A stretch of DNA of 64,000 nt from Streptomyces sp. NBC_00273 (GCF_036178145.1 NZ_CP108067.1:1364001-1428000), one strand, 5' to 3'. Shown: positions 42,112 to 51,523, numbered from the stretch's first letter. Program-made: numbers and translations. Notes: generated from the sequence alone by a model not told the origin.

Positions 42112-43788
42112 TCAGCGGAAGTGGATCGCCTTCATCGCGTGCAGGCTTCGGCTGAGGAACGACGCGTACTTCTCATCGTTCATGCCGAAGGCGGGGCCGA
42201 GCGGGAGCAGGCGCTGGTGAGCAATGGTTTGCGCTTCTGTGTACTTCATTATGCCTTCGGAGCCATGGCGGCGGCCCAGGCCCGAGTCGCCCATGCCGCC
42301 CATCGGGGAGCGGACGCTGCCGTAGGCGGCGGCGTAGCCCTCGTTGACATTGACCGTTCCGGCCCGGAGGCGGGCGGCGACCGCCCGGGCGCGGCGCCCG
42401 TCGGTGGACCAGACGCTGGCGTTGAGTCCGTACATGGAGGCGTTGGCGAGCGCGACCGCCTCGTCCTCGTCGGCAAACCGGTAGACGGAGACTACTGGGC
42501 CGAAGGTCTCTTCCTCGTGGATCGCCATCCGTGTGCTGACGCCTTCCAGGATGGTGGGCTCGTAGAACAGCGGGCCGATCTCGGGCCTGTGGCGGGCACC
42601 GGTGATCACCGTGGCCCCTTTGTCGACGGCGTCTTGGACGTGGCGGGTGACGGTTTCCAGCTGGCGTCTGGAGACCAGGGATCCCATGTCTGCGCCGTAC
42701 CCCAGCGGGGTACCCAGCCGCATGGCCCTGGTCCGGGCGGCGAAGCGGCTCAGGAAGTCGTCCGCCAGTGATGCGTGTACGTACAGCCGCTCTATGGAGA
42801 CGCACAGCTGGCCTGCGGAACTGAAGCAGGCGCGGACCGCGCCGGCCGCCGCTTTGTCCAGGTCCGCGTCGTGGAGCACCAGCATGGCGTTCTTGCCGCC
42901 GAGTTCCAAAGAGCAGCCCACCAGCCGGGCAGCGGCGCTGCGAGCGACCTCGCGGCCGGTGCGGGTGGAGCCGGTGAAGGAGACGTAGTCGGCGCGTTCG
43001 ACGACGGCGGGGCCGATGACGTGGCCCTCGCCGACGACGACCTGCCACACCTCGGCCGGGAGGCCGGCCTCGATCAGCAACTCGCGCGCCCACAGGGCGG
43101 TGAGCGCGGTCTGGCTGTCCGGTTTCATCACCACGGCGTTTCCGGCGACGAAGGCGGGCAATGCGTCCCCGACCGAGAGCCCCAGCGGGTAGTTCCAGGG
43201 CACGATCTGGCCCACGACCCCGCGCGGCTGGCGCAGCTCGGTGACCTTGGTGAGGTACGGGATGACTCCCAGGTGTGCCTTGGGGCGCAGATAGGCGGAC
43301 GCGTTGCGCCCATAGTGGCGGGCGGCGACGCAGACGCCCTGGATCTCCTCGTGGGCGTGCAGCCGTGTCTTGCCGGTCTCCAGCTGAATGATGTCCAGGG
43401 CCTCCGACTGCCGACGCAGCAGCAGGTCGTGGAAGCGGAGGAGGACCGCGGCCCGATGGCGGACCGGGGTGGCGGCCCAGGCTTGCTGGGCGTCGCGGGC
43501 CCGCGCGAAGGCGGTGTCCACGTCCGCCGGGGTCGATACGGGCAGGTCAGCAAGCTTTCCCCCGGTGAACGGGCAGTAGCTGGCGGTGAGGCCCGCAGTG
43601 CCCGAGGCGCCTGAGACCGCGTGGCGCGTCCCGGTCACCACGCCGCGTACGAGGCGGGCGACCAGCTCGGGTGTAACAACGTCGAGAGCCGTCCGGCCGG
43701 GATCGGCAACCGGATTGCCGTGGGTGGACACGTCGCCCCGGGCGCCGTCGAGTTGGGCGTCACTGGCAGGTGTGCTGTGTGCTTTCAT
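42112..43788 (-). CDS. NAD(P)-dependent aldehyde dehydrogenase, succinate-semialdehyde-dehydrogenase type
   Basis: The 558-residue protein starts at 43788, overlapping the stop of the PLP-enzyme gene (ATGA). The ALDH core includes PRGVVGQIVPWNYPLGLSVG (cofactor site), VERADYVSFTGSTRTGREVA, catalytic Glu in CSLELGGKNAMLV and catalytic Cys in SAGQLCVSIERLYVH. It ends with the usual PMGGMGDSGLGRRHG. The first 60 residues are an unusual extension before the Rossmann domain. It probably oxidises the aldehyde made by an oxidase of the same operon to an acid. Confidence 0.88.
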   Translation of the reverse strand: MKAHSTPASDAQLDGARGDVSTHGNPVADPGRTALDVVTPELVARLVRGVVTGTRHAVSGASGTAGLTASYCPFTGGKLADLPVSTPADVDTAFARARDAQQAWAATPVRHRAAVLLRFHDLLLRRQSEALDIIQLETGKTRLHAHEEIQGVCVAARHYGRNASAYLRPKAHLGVIPYLTKVTELRQPRGVVGQIVPWNYPLGLSVGDALPAFVAGNAVVMKPDSQTALTALWARELLIEAGLPAEVWQVVVGEGHVIGPAVVERADYVSFTGSTRTGREVARSAAARLVGCSLELGGKNAMLVLHDADLDKAAAGAVRACFSSAGQLCVSIERLYVHASLADDFLSRFAARTRAMRLGTPLGYGADMGSLVSRRQLETVTRHVQDAVDKGATVITGARHRPEIGPLFYEPTILEGVSTRMAIHEEETFGPVVSVYRFADEDEAVALANASMYGLNASVWSTDGRRARAVAARLRAGTVNVNEGYAAAYGSVRSPMGGMGDSGLGRRHGSEGIMKYTEAQTIAHQRLLPLGPAFGMNDEKYASFLSRSLHAMKAIHFR

Positions 43789-44795
43789 CGTGGTCCGTTC
43801 GTGTCCAGATAGAGGACGGGGCCGGCCCCCAAGCGTCCTATGGCGTTCAGGGCGAGCAGGGCGGCCATCGACTTGGCGGTGTAGACGGGTTCGAGAATGA
43901 GGTCTTCTGTATCCGCGGCCAGTTGCTGTGCGTGTTCTCCGTCCTCTGTCGCGTGGCCGTAAGCCGGCCCGAGCCAGTCCCGTACGACGATCAGGCCGTT
44001 CCTGCGGATGTCGGTCGGCGGAAGGTCCGCTCCGAGCGACACGAGTACCTTCTTGGTGCGGCACGCCAGCCGGACGAGGCTGGGTGGGTCCAGTCGCAGC
44101 GTGTCGTTGACGACGACGGCGACCACCTTGGTGTTGTGCAGGCCGCACAGTTGGAGGCCGAGCAGCAGTCCCGCTGCCGTGCCTCCGGATCCGACGGCGG
44201 TGACGATGTGCGACGGTTCGGGGAGAGCTTCGCAACGTACCTGGTCGGCGATTTCCAGTGCTGCCTCGACATAACCGAGTACGCCGATGGGTGACGAACC
44301 ACCCGGTGGGATGAAGTAAGGCAGTCGGCCGCCAGTCGTATGGCGGGCGGCCAGGAAGGGCGCCAGCGCGAGGGTTCTCGCCTTCGTGTGCGTGAAGTGC
44401 AGGGTCGCACCGCTCTGCTCCAGGCGTGCGAGCTGCGCGCGTACGTGGTCGTCGACGGGCTGGTCGATCAGGGCGAGTGCCGTGTGCAGGCCCTGGTCGC
44501 GTGCGTACAAGGCGGTCGCCAATCCCCAATTGGTTCCCAGGCCGCCCACGGTCAGGATTGTGCGCCGGCCTTGACGGAGGGCGTCAGCCAGCAGCCATTC
44601 AAGTTTGCGTACTTTGTTGCCGCCCCATCCACCATCGCCGAAGGCGCCCTCGCACTTCATCCACAGGGGCGCGGCTCCAGTGGACAGGCCCGGCAGGCGA
44701 CGCACAGGTGTGGGAGCCGATCCCAGGCGTAGGTGAGGCAGTGCCTCGCGCAGCGCCGGGAAATGCTGGTGCAGAAGCGGGACCGAGGGGCTCAT
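43785..44795 (-). CDS. PLP-dependent enzyme of the ACC deaminase/D-cysteine desulfhydrase family
   Basis: The 336-residue fold-type-II PLP enzyme has the probable Schiff-base Lys in GGWGGNKVRKLEWLLADA (about 57-74), LTVGGLGTNWGLATAL (replacing the usual S-N-H with T-N-W) and the phosphate-binding VTAVGSGGTAAGLLLGL. The family removes ammonia or H2S from D-cysteine, 1-aminocyclopropane-1-carboxylate or related D-amino acids. The altered substrate loop suggests a different substrate. It overlaps the upstream oxidase gene and the downstream ALDH gene by four bases each, so all three act in one pathway. Confidence 0.83.
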   Translation of the reverse strand: MSPSVPLLHQHFPALREALPHLRLGSAPTPVRRLPGLSTGAAPLWMKCEGAFGDGGWGGNKVRKLEWLLADALRQGRRTILTVGGLGTNWGLATALYARDQGLHTALALIDQPVDDHVRAQLARLEQSGATLHFTHTKARTLALAPFLAARHTTGGRLPYFIPPGGSSPIGVLGYVEAALEIADQVRCEALPEPSHIVTAVGSGGTAAGLLLGLQLCGLHNTKVVAVVVNDTLRLDPPSLVRLACRTKKVLVSLGADLPPTDIRRNGLIVVRDWLGPAYGHATEDGEHAQQLAADTEDLILEPVYTAKSMAALLALNAIGRLGAGPVLYLDTNGPR

Positions 44796-46120
44796 GCCGG
44801 TTCACCTGCACCGACCGGGCGGCCCAGGACGCGCCTGATGTGATCGTTGGTGAACACCCCGTGAGGGTCGAGGCGGGCTCGCACTGCCTGGAAGCGGTCC
44901 CAGTGTGGATACTGGCGGCGCAGCATTTCGGCGTTGAGGAAATGCCGCTTGCCCCAGTGCGGCCGTCCACCGAAGTCGATCATGGCCTGCTCCACGGTCC
45001 GAAAATACTGCTCCCATGGGATGCCCGCGAACTGGTGCACGGCGATGTAGCAGGTCCCACGGCCGCCCGCCGGACTGAGGTAGGCATCGTCGGAGGCGAC
45101 GAAGCGGACCTCCAGCGGAGCGGGCACATCGAACTCGCGCCTCTCGGCGATCTTCATGACGGTCCGCACCGCCTCGGCGGCGTACTCACGCGGGATTGCA
45201 TACTCCATCTCGGTGAGGGGTACGCGGCGTGGCGTGGCGAATACCCGGTAGGAACGGTCGACGTACCTGGTCGTTCCTGAATAGGCCGAGGCCAGCCGGT
45301 TCAGCGCCGGAATCCACCCTCTACGTGCTCGACCGAGCAAACACACACCCAAGTAGGCATGATTTGTCAGGAGCACGTCATGACACCATGCCCCGGCTCT
45401 TGATCGCGGACGGGGTGCGGCCGAGGTCCGGTTCCAGGTCTTCGTCATGGCCAGCTCGCTGTGCGGGAAGGCGAAGAAGCCGAAGTGGTCGTTGCTGTCG
45501 ACGCGCTCGTCGAGGCTGCGCAAAACCGTCTCCAACGGCGCAGTCGTGTCCTCGGCACTGAGAGTGAAAGCCGGCACGGCCTGCAGCGTCACTGCAGTGA
45601 CGACACCGAGGGCACCCATGCTCACCCGCGCGGCCCGCCAGGCGTCGGGATCCATGCCCTCACCGACTTCCAGGATGCTGCCGTCAGCGAGGGCGAGTTG
45701 AATCGATTTCAAGCCTGCGGACAGGTTGGGCAGCGTCATGCCGGTGCCGTGGGTGCCCGTCCCTGTCGCGCCGGCGATCGACTGCACATCGATGTCGCCG
45801 AGGTTCGCGAACGCGAGACCGTGGTCGTACATCACCGCACTGAGCGCTCCCAGCGATATTCCGGCCTCGACACGTACCAGACCGGTCGCCGGGTCGATGT
45901 CGAGCACGCGATTCATGCGCTCCAGCGACAGTAGGGTTCCATCGGTCAACACGCCGTCGGTGAAGGAATGCCCGGCTCCCGCCACCCGGACCGTACGGCC
46001 GGCCGCTGCCGCACGGCCAATAGCCTCTGCTACCTCCGCCGGAGCCCCAGGCCTCTCGAACACCGCTGGGCGACAGCTTTGATCACCCGCGAAATTCGTC
46101 CACACATGCCCCTTGTTCAT
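44792..46120 (-). CDS. FAD-linked oxidase of the aldonolactone/alditol oxidase family
   Basis: The 442-residue protein starts at the ATG at 46120 (GAGGAG just upstream). Its FAD_binding_4 domain shows RVAGAGHSFTDGVLTDGTLL, where the His of GHS is the expected covalent FAD site, and ATGTGTHGTG. The C-terminal half is an ALO domain with RPHWGKRHFLNAEMLRRQYP. Relatives oxidise L-gulono- or D-arabinono-1,4-lactone, xylitol or sorbitol with O2. It is the first gene of the four-gene operon and is preceded by a promoter carrying the TetR-type dyad (46235-46250), 115 bases upstream. No signal peptide. Confidence 0.88.
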   Translation of the reverse strand: MNKGHVWTNFAGDQSCRPAVFERPGAPAEVAEAIGRAAAAGRTVRVAGAGHSFTDGVLTDGTLLSLERMNRVLDIDPATGLVRVEAGISLGALSAVMYDHGLAFANLGDIDVQSIAGATGTGTHGTGMTLPNLSAGLKSIQLALADGSILEVGEGMDPDAWRAARVSMGALGVVTAVTLQAVPAFTLSAEDTTAPLETVLRSLDERVDSNDHFGFFAFPHSELAMTKTWNRTSAAPRPRSRAGAWCHDVLLTNHAYLGVCLLGRARRGWIPALNRLASAYSGTTRYVDRSYRVFATPRRVPLTEMEYAIPREYAAEAVRTVMKIAERREFDVPAPLEVRFVASDDAYLSPAGGRGTCYIAVHQFAGIPWEQYFRTVEQAMIDFGGRPHWGKRHFLNAEMLRRQYPHWDRFQAVRARLDPHGVFTNDHIRRVLGRPVGAGEPA

Positions 46121-46221
46121 GGCCACTCCTCAACAAAGCCCGCACCACAGGGAGGATCGCCGACGCGACGTCGAGCCACTGGCCCGAGTGGTCACCATCG
46201 CGACCACGCCGACGTCTCCAC

Positions 46222-46250
46222 TCTACAGCCAATTTAGAAGATGTCTTCAA
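46222..46250 (-). promoter_or_regulatory. Promoter and dyad of the oxidase operon (regulon site 3)
   Basis: On the minus strand -35 TTGAAG (46250-46245) and -10 TGTAGA (46227-46222) are 17 bases apart. The dyad TTGAAG-ACAT-CTTCTA (46235-46250) overlaps the -35. The region down to GGCGTGGTCGCGA is almost the same as at 30396-30424. Confidence 0.72.
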
Positions 46251-46568
46251 GATTTTGACCCCGCGACACTGCAGCGTCCCGCTCCGGGCACCGGACAACC
46301 TGTCCTGCCGCCACGCCCTCGCCCCCCGTTACGTTCTATGCGGTCCTGCAAGAGGGCCGCCGACCTTCCGGGCCCGGCATGGCTGTGTCCCCCTGTCGGT
46401 CGATGACCTGAGGAGCGGTGTCACCGGACCCGAGGGGCGCCGCTGGAGACGCTGACGAGAGGTCCGACCACCGCCTGGCCTGGCGCAATGCCCGGCCGCT
46501 TGCGGGTGGCAGGTCTGCAAAACGTGGGTGCGCGAGTACGGCGCCGCCACACCGGCCCCACGCAGTCA

Positions 46569-46930
46569 GCCCGCTGCGTCGTGGCGGCCGAGACCGAGGA
46601 GCAGCGGGCGGGTCAGGGTGCCAGTGATCGACTCAGTGGTGCCCCGCCTTCTGATCTTGGTCCACCCCCGACATCTACCCAAATATCGGCTGGTCAGGGG
46701 CTTGATCACCAAACCCTTCACCCCGGACACGCCCGTCCAGGACTCCAACCATCCCCGCGCCTTGGCCAGGTCCGTCGTCATGGGGCACAACGTCCATGGG
46801 GCCGTCAGGGCGCGCTCGGCGAACAGTCCTTCCAGCTGTGCGCGCCGCTCGACGTACCGGCGCGCGAGGAGCTCCTGGCCGTCCAGCTGCAAGAGGTCCG
46901 CCCCGACTGTGGACAGCTGCCCGGCGGAGG
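46569..46930 (-). pseudogene. ATP-dependent DNA ligase fragment
   Basis: The minus strand encodes LLQLDGQELLARRYVERRAQ, FAERALTAPWTLCPMTTDLA, ARGWLESWTGVSGVKGLVIK, YLGRCRGWTKIRRRGTTESI and LTRPLLLGLGRHDAAG, then a stop at about 46567. These are motifs IV and V of actinobacterial LigC-type ATP-dependent ligases (VKGLVIK holds the motif V Lys; GWTKIR normally follows). The adenylation Lys region upstream and the OB-fold end are missing; upstream sequence continues only in another frame. The rest of 46260-47290 holds no recognisable gene. Confidence 0.78.
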
Positions 46931-47290
46931 CCAGGCCGGGGAGCCCTCCGGAAGAGTGGTCCACGCCGGGGCCTGGAGCTTGGCTGCCATGCGGGCAGCG
47001 GCCTCGAACGTCCGGCGGCTCTGCTCCATCGTGGCGAGGTCGGTGGCGGCTCCCGAATCGGGCCCGCCTTGCGCCGCCTCCGGTCCGGTCTCGGCTGCGG
47101 GCTGGACGTGGCGGGCACCGCGACGGTGTGCGGCAGGGACCTCGAGCTCAAGCGGCTCGAACGGCGCACCGCGTGCCACCGGCCGCACCCTCACCCACGC
47201 CGCCTCAGCTGCGGCCCTGGCCCCGCTCTGCCAGCCTGAAGGTGGTGAAGGCGCCGAACCGCCTCCTGCGGTTCGGGGTCGGTCTCGTGG

Positions 47291-47545
47291 TCAGCGGGCG
47301 ACTAGGACTCCCAACAGACGGGCCACCTCGGCCGCGACCGTGTCCCGTGCGGGGCCCAGGTACGCGCGCGGGTCGGCGACGTTGGGGGCCGTTCGCAGAC
47401 GGTCCCGCACGGTGCGGGTGAAGAGCTTGTTGAGGTGGGTGGAAATATTGACCTTCGTCATTCCTGCGGCGACGGCCTTGGCGAGGTCGGCGTCGTCGAC
47501 GCCGGAGGAGCCGTGCAGGACGAGTGGAAGGGACTGTGTGGCGTT
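47291..47545 (-). pseudogene. Class II fructose/tagatose-bisphosphate aldolase, C-terminal fragment
   Basis: The minus strand reads SLPLVLHGSSGVDDADLAKA, VAAGMTKVNISTHLNKLFTR and DPRAYLGPARDTVAAEVARL, ending at 47291. This is the last third of class II aldolases, with the zinc-ligand His in LVLHGSSG and the phosphate-binding K-V-N-I-S-T. Homology stops near 47545 and no start or N-terminal domain is present. Confidence 0.8.
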
Positions 47546-47738
47546 AAGGGAGCACGTCTGACCTGCGTTTTCACAGCAATCCCTCGGGATATCACCACAC
47601 TTGGTGTGCCCGGAGTAGCCCCAGGTCACCCCGTGGATTCCCCGATCTTGCGCACCGCCAGGTGCCCGGGAGTGCCCGGAATCCGACGGTGTGTCAGAAC
47701 CGAGGCATGCCGCCCCGATGGGGCCGCTGCGGTCCCTA

Positions 47739-49154
47739 GTGTGATGCGCCAGAAATCCTGATGGTTAGTTCTGCTCTGTTTGCTGGTTGGCGGTTCCGAC
47801 CTTGCCGAGGTAGTCGGCGAGGGAGTTGAGGATCTCGTCGGCGGTCTTGGTCCAGGTGAAGGGCCGTGGATTCTCGTTCCAGGTGTCGATCCACGCAGCG
47901 ATGTCGTCCTCCAGGGCCTTCACGGACCGGTGGACGCCGCGGCGGATGAGTTTGTCGGTCAGCAGGCCAAACCACCGTTCGACCTGGTTCATCCAGGAGG
48001 AACCGGTCGGCGTGAAGTGGACGTGGAAACGCGGGTGCTTGCCGAGCCAGGTCTTGATCTCGGCGGTGTTGTGGGTGGCGTAGTTGTCACACACCAGGTG
48101 CACCTCGAGCTCGGCGGGCACCGCCTTGTCGATCCGGATCAGGAATTTCTTGAACTCGATCGCCCGGTGGCGGCAGTGCAGCGCCGATATGACAGTGCCG
48201 TCAGCGATGTTGAAGGCGGCGAACAGGCTGGTGATGCCGTGCCGGTAGTAGTCGTGGGTCCGGCGTTCGGGCATGCCCGGCATCATCGGCAAGACCGGCT
48301 GGGAGCGGTCCAGAGCCTGGATCTGGGACTTCTCGTCCACGCAGAGCACTACCGCCTTCTCGGGCGGGTGGTGGTACAGGCCGACGACGTCGACGACCTT
48401 GGCGACGAACTGCGGATCGGTGGACAGTTTGAAGGAATCCTGCAGGTGGGGCTTGAGGTCGAACTTCTTCCAGATCCGGCCGATGGTCGACTTCGACAGG
48501 CCGGTGCGCTGGGCCATCGAGGCTCGTGACCAGTGCGTGTCCCTGCCCGCGGACGACTCCAGGGTTGCCACGATGACCTCCTCGACCTGGTCGAGGAGGA
48601 TCGAGGGCGGCCGGCCCGAGCGGGGCTCGTCATGCAAGCCGTCGAGGCGTTTGGCAATGAACCGGGCCCGCCACCGGTCCACGGTCGATTGGTCGATGCT
48701 GAGGTCGGCCGCGGCCTGCTGATTCGTCCCACCCTCCGCGCAGCGCAGCACGATCTTGGCCCGCAACGCGAGGAACTGGGCGGTCTTCGCCCGCCGCGCC
48801 CACTGCGTCAGCTGCCTCCGCTCAGCCTCGTCCAGGACCAGGTCGGCCTTCGGCCGCCCGATCCAGCCGGCGTCCTCAAGCCCGGCGATCCGCTCTGCGG
48901 CGAAAGCCCGACGCCACTTGCCAACCGTCTTGGCCTGGACGCCGACGATCCGTGCGGCACCCGCGTTTGACATGCCATCAGCGCACGCCAGGATGATGCG
49001 GGCCTTCTCGGCCGAGCGTCGGTGCGGCATACCCGTCCGGCGCACCAACTCGGCGCGCTCGGCCTCGGACAGCGTGATCTCCACAGCAGAAGGACCCGAA
49101 TGCGACATGGCAACAGGGCAGTAAATAACCATCAGGACTTCTGGCGCATCACAC
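47739..49154. mobile_element. IS630-family insertion sequence with TA target duplication
   Basis: The ends (GTGTGATGCGCCAGAARTCC inwards from each side) are inverted repeats of about 28 bases with one difference. TA flanks both sides (47737-47738 and 49155-49156), the target duplication of IS630/Tc1 elements. The single transposase gene fills the element. Confidence 0.92.
47765..49108 (-). CDS. IS630-family transposase
   Basis: The 447-residue protein starts at [20 protein letters not shown] (49108). Two helix-turn-helix segments ([20 protein letters not shown] and [20 protein letters not shown]) precede a DDE domain with [19 protein letters not shown] (first Asp), [19 protein letters not shown] (second Asp) and [18 protein letters not shown] (Glu). 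All are intact and unframeshifted, so the element looks competent. Confidence 0.94.
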   Translation of the reverse strand: MSHSGPSAVEITLSEAERAELVRRTGMPHRRSAEKARIILACADGMSNAGAARIVGVQAKTVGKWRRAFAAERIAGLEDAGWIGRPKADLVLDEAERRQLTQWARRAKTAQFLALRAKIVLRCAEGGTNQQAAADLSIDQSTVDRWRARFIAKRLDGLHDEPRSGRPPSILLDQVEEVIVATLESSAGRDTHWSRASMAQRTGLSKSTIGRIWKKFDLKPHLQDSFKLSTDPQFVAKVVDVVGLYHHPPEKAVVLCVDEKSQIQALDRSQPVLPMMPGMPERRTHDYYRHGITSLFAAFNIADGTVISALHCRHRAIEFKKFLIRIDKAVPAELEVHLVCDNYATHNTAEIKTWLGKHPRFHVHFTPTGSSWMNQVERWFGLLTDKLIRRGVHRSVKALEDDIAAWIDTWNENPRPFTWTKTADEILNSLADYLGKVGTANQQTEQN

Positions 49155-49158
49155 TAGA

Positions 49159-50934
49159 CCCGTACTTCGCGGGTGACCGTTTCAGGTCTGTGGCCAGCGG
49201 GTTTGCCCGATGTCGGTGCCGAGGAGATCGAGGAGGTGGAGTTGGACGCCGCGGTTGATCTGGACGGTTGGCGGGTCGGTGACGTTGCCGATTCGCAGGG
49301 TGAGTTCACCGAGGTGGTAGAGGATCATCCGGCCGGTGGGGCGGACGCGGCGGTTGTCCGGGTAGAGGCCGGGCATGGTCTCGTCGGGGCCGAGTGCTCG
49401 TCTGACCTGCCGCTCGATGAGGCAGAAGACCAGCAGGGCCAGGCAGATGACCTGGATCAGCGCGGCGACGCGCCGGTTGTGCTGCACGAAGACCGGTGCG
49501 ACCGCGAGGGGGCCCTTGAAGTCGTGGTAACGGCGTTCGACCGTGCCCTGGCCCTTGTAGTGGATCAGTACTTCGTCCGGGCCGGCCTTCTCGGGCGGGA
49601 GGCTGGTGATGAGCTCGTGCCAGCCGTCGACGGCTGCTTCGGCCTTGAGTACGTCCTGGTCGAAGTGCCAGGCCAGGCTGGGGGCGCCGTGCTCGTCGGC
49701 GGTGATCTGCCAGCGCAGGCAGGAGGTGACGCGGCGTTTGGCCGTGATGACGCCGATCCGGGCGGCGATCTTCTCCCCCGTCCTGTAGTGCTGCCCGCCC
49801 GCCGCGGTGGTGAGTCGGTCGAGGTCTGCGGCGGCTTTGGCCAGTCGTTTGGCGCGGGCCGCCTGTTGGCCGGCCGCGACGGCGGTGGAATGGATCAGGA
49901 TCCGGCGCATGGTCAGCGGCGGGTCGCTCTTGCGGCGGCCAGTCAGCGTGTGGGTGTCCTCCAGGACCCGGTAGGTCTCCCGTTCCGTCTCCGGTTTCTT
50001 CTCGTCCCGCTCCGGAACCCAGTCGACGGGCTCTGCCCGCTCACGGTCCAGGGCCGCGTAGAACTCGTCCTTGATCTGCGCGGCCGGGACGGGCGCGATG
50101 AACTCCACCCCGGCCTGAAGCAGGGCGGTGATGTTGGAATAGGACACCAGCTTGGAGTCGGCGACCATCAGGAAATCAGGGGTGCCGGCCATCGCTTTGA
50201 GGTCGTTCATCGCTCCGACGGCCTGGCTGACCTCGGCGGCGGCATCGTCGAAGACCCGGGAGTGCACGGGGATACCGCCGTCGGCCGTCACCGCGAGCCC
50301 GGCCTGGACCTGTTTCAGATCCAGACGACGGTCCTTGGGATGCCCGTTGCAGGCGATGAGCGGATACCGCTCGTCCTGGTCCTGGGCGGGAAAGGCACCG
50401 TGGACGGACATGCTGGTCATGTCCCAGTGCAGCCGGGAAACGTCGATCCCGAACTCGGTGATCGCCCGCGCGCCGACGGTGCCGGCGACGACTTCCAGCT
50501 TCGGGGCGATCGCGTCCAGCGCGCGGGCCAGGCGATCGTCGTTGAGGAGGTCCAGTGTGATGCCGAAGACCTCTTCCACCGCCCAGGTGCGGGCCCAGTC
50601 CCCGACGCGCACCAGCGGTGCGGGCGAGGTCAGCCGGTTGGCCACCAGCGCCTCGATGACCTGCCCGTGCGTCAGATGCGCGCTCGCGCCGCCCGGACAC
50701 ACCTCGTCGACGATCCCGGCCACGTCCAGCCGGCGCAGAAACTCGGCAGCGACAGGCAGAGCGCCCAGACGCTTTTCCACCACGGACGTCACCACCACTT
50801 CAAGGCGCTGACGCTCAGATCGTGGCCGCGGGGACCGGGAAGTCATCGACACATCCGGACCAACGCCATACGACCGGACCGGGACACTCCCGGACCGGTC
50901 ACACCATACGAATCAACGACCCGCGAAGTACGGG
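49159..50934. mobile_element. IS1634-family (IS4 superfamily) insertion sequence with ACTAGA target duplication
   Basis: Terminal inverted repeats CCCGTACTTCGCGGGT (49159-49174) and its inverse (50919-50934) are perfect. ACTAGA occurs on both sides (49153-49158 and 50935-50940). The left copy includes the last two bases of the IS630 element and its TA duplication, so this element landed next to an already inserted IS630. Confidence 0.9.
49182..50852 (-). CDS. IS1634-family transposase
   Basis: The 556-residue protein is an IS4-superfamily DDE transposase: LHWDMTSMSVHGAF (first Asp), DFLMVADSKLVSYSNITALL (second Asp) and the YREK-like GQGTVERRYHDFKGPLAVAP carrying the Glu. The C-terminal VFVQHNRRVAALIQVICLAL and MILYHLGELTLRIG are typical of IS1634. 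Intact, so probably functional. The start could also be the ATG two codons later. Confidence 0.92.
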   Translation of the reverse strand: MSMTSRSPRPRSERQRLEVVVTSVVEKRLGALPVAAEFLRRLDVAGIVDEVCPGGASAHLTHGQVIEALVANRLTSPAPLVRVGDWARTWAVEEVFGITLDLLNDDRLARALDAIAPKLEVVAGTVGARAITEFGIDVSRLHWDMTSMSVHGAFPAQDQDERYPLIACNGHPKDRRLDLKQVQAGLAVTADGGIPVHSRVFDDAAAEVSQAVGAMNDLKAMAGTPDFLMVADSKLVSYSNITALLQAGVEFIAPVPAAQIKDEFYAALDRERAEPVDWVPERDEKKPETERETYRVLEDTHTLTGRRKSDPPLTMRRILIHSTAVAAGQQAARAKRLAKAAADLDRLTTAAGGQHYRTGEKIAARIGVITAKRRVTSCLRWQITADEHGAPSLAWHFDQDVLKAEAAVDGWHELITSLPPEKAGPDEVLIHYKGQGTVERRYHDFKGPLAVAPVFVQHNRRVAALIQVICLALLVFCLIERQVRRALGPDETMPGLYPDNRRVRPTGRMILYHLGELTLRIGNVTDPPTVQINRGVQLHLLDLLGTDIGQTRWPQT

Positions 50935-51199
50935 ACTAGATAACGATCGGACCGGGGTTCCGCCCCGGGCAGGCCGAGGACAACGGAAGAGCGTGCCCGG
51001 GACGGCGTGCACCCGGCCCTTCAACGACCGGGCACACCACCGGTTCCGCGCCCTGGCCACTGGGGTGCGAACCTCACGGTTCTACGCAACCGGCCGACCT
51101 GCGAAACGACCCCCGAGGCGTCGGCGCGCCCACGCGGACATGCGGGGGCTAAACAGCGCGCCGAGGGTCTTTCAGAGGCATCTCCGGCGGGGTGCCCGG

Positions 51200-51523
51200 T
51201 CAGGCCCAGAACGCGTCGGTGACGGTGATCTGGGGGTCGGTATGGCGGCGGGTGAAGGTGAAGATGAGCCAGCCGCGGCCACCGGCGAGGTCGGCGATGT
51301 GCGGGCCGCCCGGACTGGTCGAGGCCAGGGGGCGGACCGTGATCCAGTGCGGCAGTGACACATCGGCGTCGATGCCCCGGTAGTAGGGATCCGGGGTGGT
51401 GATCAGCTCGGCGCGGGCTGACAGGACCAGCTGCTTGCCGTCCTCGGGCATGCTCTCGAATTCCTGGAGCGCCTCTGCCGTCCAGTCCATCTTCCAGGGC
51501 GGGAGTGGGAACTCATCGGTCAC
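51200..51523 (-). CDS. RelE/ParE-like putative toxin
   Basis: The 107-residue protein starts at a GTG that overlaps the stop of the DUF6247 gene (GTGA). Features: MDWTAEALQEFESMPEDGKQ at the N-terminus, a beta-rich middle HWITVRPLASTSPGGPHIAD and RGWLIFTFTRRHTDPQITVT near the end. This helix-helix-sheet order and basic-aromatic strand resemble RelE/ParE ribonuclease or gyrase toxins, but sequence evidence alone is weak. Position as third gene after a Phd/YefM antitoxin strengthens the idea. Confidence 0.6.
   Translation of the reverse strand: MTDEFPLPPWKMDWTAEALQEFESMPEDGKQLVLSARAELITTPDPYYRGIDADVSLPHWITVRPLASTSPGGPHIADLAGGRGWLIFTFTRRHTDPQITVTDAFWA

Noticed and set aside
46488..47561. 357-codon open frame on the plus strand
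   Set aside because: Antisense to the ligase and aldolase fragments; Arg/Pro-rich with no motif.
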